Shown here: positions 5,709 through 6,414 of the stretch, one piece after another
How positions within the stretch are numbered: position 1 is the stretch's first letter
Layout: every line of letters starts with the position of its first letter
Source: Bacillota bacterium
GTDB taxonomy: Bacteria > Bacillota_A > Clostridia > Clostridiales > Clostridiaceae
DNA length: 6,414 nucleotides
NCBI GenBank assembly: GCA_021837545.1
Contig: JAKBFR010000126.1
Location: forward strand, 1 to 6,414
Reading direction: 5' to 3'
Notes under the pieces: generated by a model
Databases searched by the model: none
Seen by the model: the letters and a program-made list of their open reading frames with translations, nothing else
What the model was told of the DNA's origin: nothing
Made by a program: the position numbers and the translations under genes

Positions 5709-6301
5709 TCCTTAACCATCCTGTATCCATAACCATAAACTGTTTCTATTCTAAGGTTTGGCATTCTTTTTCTTAACCTTCTTATAAGATCGTCTACAAC
5801 TCTATCACTTCCGAAATACACATCTCCCCAAATATGATGTAATATTTGTTCTCTTGAAAAAGCAGCAAGCTGATTTTTAATAAATAACATGAGAATATCA
5901 AATTCTTTTGACGTTAAAGCAATCGTTTCTTCTTCTCTCTTTACTATACGTTTATTTTCATCTATAGTGTAACCGCAAATCTGAGATACTATCTGAACAT
6001 CTTTTTCTACTTCTTGGCCATATACCCTTTCAATAAGTTTTTTTGTACGTATAACCAGCTCTCTAGGTAGAAATGGTTTGGAAATGTAATCATCACTGCC
6101 AAGCTCCAAGCCAATCACTCTATCTAAATCAGCATCACGTGCAGATATAAAAATAACAGGTGTTTGCTTATTATTTTCTTTAATTTCTTTTATGAGCTGA
6201 TATCCATCAATATCTGGCAGCATAATATCCAATATCCATAAATGTGGATTAACTTCAATAGCTGTTCTTGCTGTTTCACCATTAAAAAAAGAAGTTACAT
6301 T
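5705..6301 (-). pseudogene. cssR: CssR-like OmpR-family response regulator, N-terminus missing
   Basis: The minus-strand frame matches CssR from 6301 to the stop at 5705-5707: 198 residues. By alignment from memory to the roughly 225-residue B. subtilis CssR it begins at about residue 28 (NVTSFFNGE). It retains HLWILDIMLPDIDGY with the phosphoacceptor Asp (codon 6227-6229), FISARDAD, the Lys of SKPF and the complete winged-helix output domain, including DRVVDDLIRRLRKRMP and TVYGYGYRMV. The missing part holds the acidic pair that binds Mg2+ plus helix 1, so phosphorylation should fail. Upstream of 6301 the frame has seven or eight non-homologous codons inside a hairpin and then a stop (TGA, 6326-6328). 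No ATG with a ribosome binding site exists. A TTG at 6230-6232 would remove everything before the phosphoacceptor and is not credible. The gene probably lost its 5' end and promoter to an insertion or rearrangement. Confidence 0.8.
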
Positions 6302-6304
6302 AAA

Positions 6305-6338
6305 GAGGGCACTGAAAAAGTGCCCTCACTCTATTTTT
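6305..6338 (+). terminator. Terminator-type hairpin at the cssR breakpoint
   Basis: GAGGGCAC (6305-6312) and GTGCCCTC (6320-6327) pair perfectly around TGAAAAA, followed after ACTCTA by TTTTT (6334-6338) on the plus strand. It begins 4 bases from the end of CssR homology. No plus-strand gene in the window ends here, so it most likely came with the DNA that interrupts cssR. Confidence 0.55.
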
Positions 6339-6344
6339 AGAATT

Positions 6345-6391
6345 AAAAAGCATAATTCCAATACTTTTAGTATTGGGAATATGCTTTTTTT
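6345..6391. terminator. Strong bidirectional hairpin near the right edge
   Basis: Arms 6345-6365 and 6369-6389 pair over 21 positions with one mismatch and one G-U wobble around a TTT loop. The stem starts AAAAAGCATA and ends TATGCTTTTT, so T runs are supplied in both directions (seven T on the plus strand, 6385-6391; five on the minus strand). This is a classic bidirectional terminator between convergent units, but its natural plus-strand partner is absent here, consistent with displaced DNA. Confidence 0.65.
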
Positions 6392-6414
6392 GTTATATAA
6401 TTTATTTATTAAGA

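Larger units (their letters stand above)
6302..6414. mobile_element. Foreign DNA replacing the cssR 5' end; possible insertion-element border
   Basis: CssR homology ends sharply at 6301, and the remaining 113 bases are two back-to-back hairpins plus AT-rich DNA running to the window edge. Compact terminators directly beside a gene break are what the 3' end of an insertion-sequence transposase unit looks like. On the minus strand a frame could end as TCT TAA at 6409-6414, just before the second hairpin. No transposase sequence is visible, so the element type cannot be named and a simple deletion fusion is equally possible. Confidence 0.3.

Noticed and set aside
1..6414. CRISPR arrays, tRNA or rRNA genes, and a multi-gene defence or toxin-antitoxin system
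   Set aside because: No regularly spaced direct repeats, no tRNA-like cloverleaf or rRNA sequence, and no recognisable defence or toxin-antitoxin gene pair were seen.

Overview
The window is AT-rich DNA with clostridial gene content: the end of a cotJ spore-coat operon, a DUF4317-family protein, a short Bfd-type ferredoxin and a CssRS-like two-component system. This points to an endospore-forming Firmicute, most likely Clostridium sensu stricto. That assignment rests on gene content and base composition; the species is not determined.

Layout. Positions 1-542 (+) hold the last 32 codons of cotJB and a cotJC reading frame that matches the manganese-catalase-like coat protein for about 113 residues, then leaves the family. 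Positions 459-600 look like unrelated, decayed DNA. A small [2Fe-2S] Bfd-like protein lies on the minus strand (685-864). Behind it is a 324-base intergenic stretch with an orphan terminator-type hairpin and a candidate promoter for a 472-residue DUF4317 protein (1189-2607, +). That protein carries an unusual run of eight 8-residue periods just before its conserved C-terminal module. A strong terminator separates it from a convergent RsmJ/YpiP-like methyltransferase (2723-3517, -). The 449-base gap at 3518-3966 holds a methyltransferase promoter and leader hairpin, a 124-bp GC-richer element with near-perfect terminal inverted repeats flanked by TA, and a good extended -10 promoter driving a 59-residue protein of unknown function (3967-4146, +).

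After a bidirectional terminator, the minus strand carries a CssS-like secretion-stress histidine kinase (4332-5708), which looks intact. It is preceded with a 4-base overlap by its response regulator cssR. The cssR frame is broken: homology stops at 6301, where about 27 N-terminal residues, including the acidic Mg2+ pocket, are replaced by two hairpins that run to the window edge. This looks like the border of an inserted element or a rearrangement.

Taken together this is mostly ordinary clostridial chromosome, with two probably inactivated genes (cotJC, cssR) and one probable small non-autonomous mobile element. I did not find a convincing new multi-gene system. The most distinctive signals are the octad repeat, the TA-flanked inverted-repeat element and the decapitated cssR.
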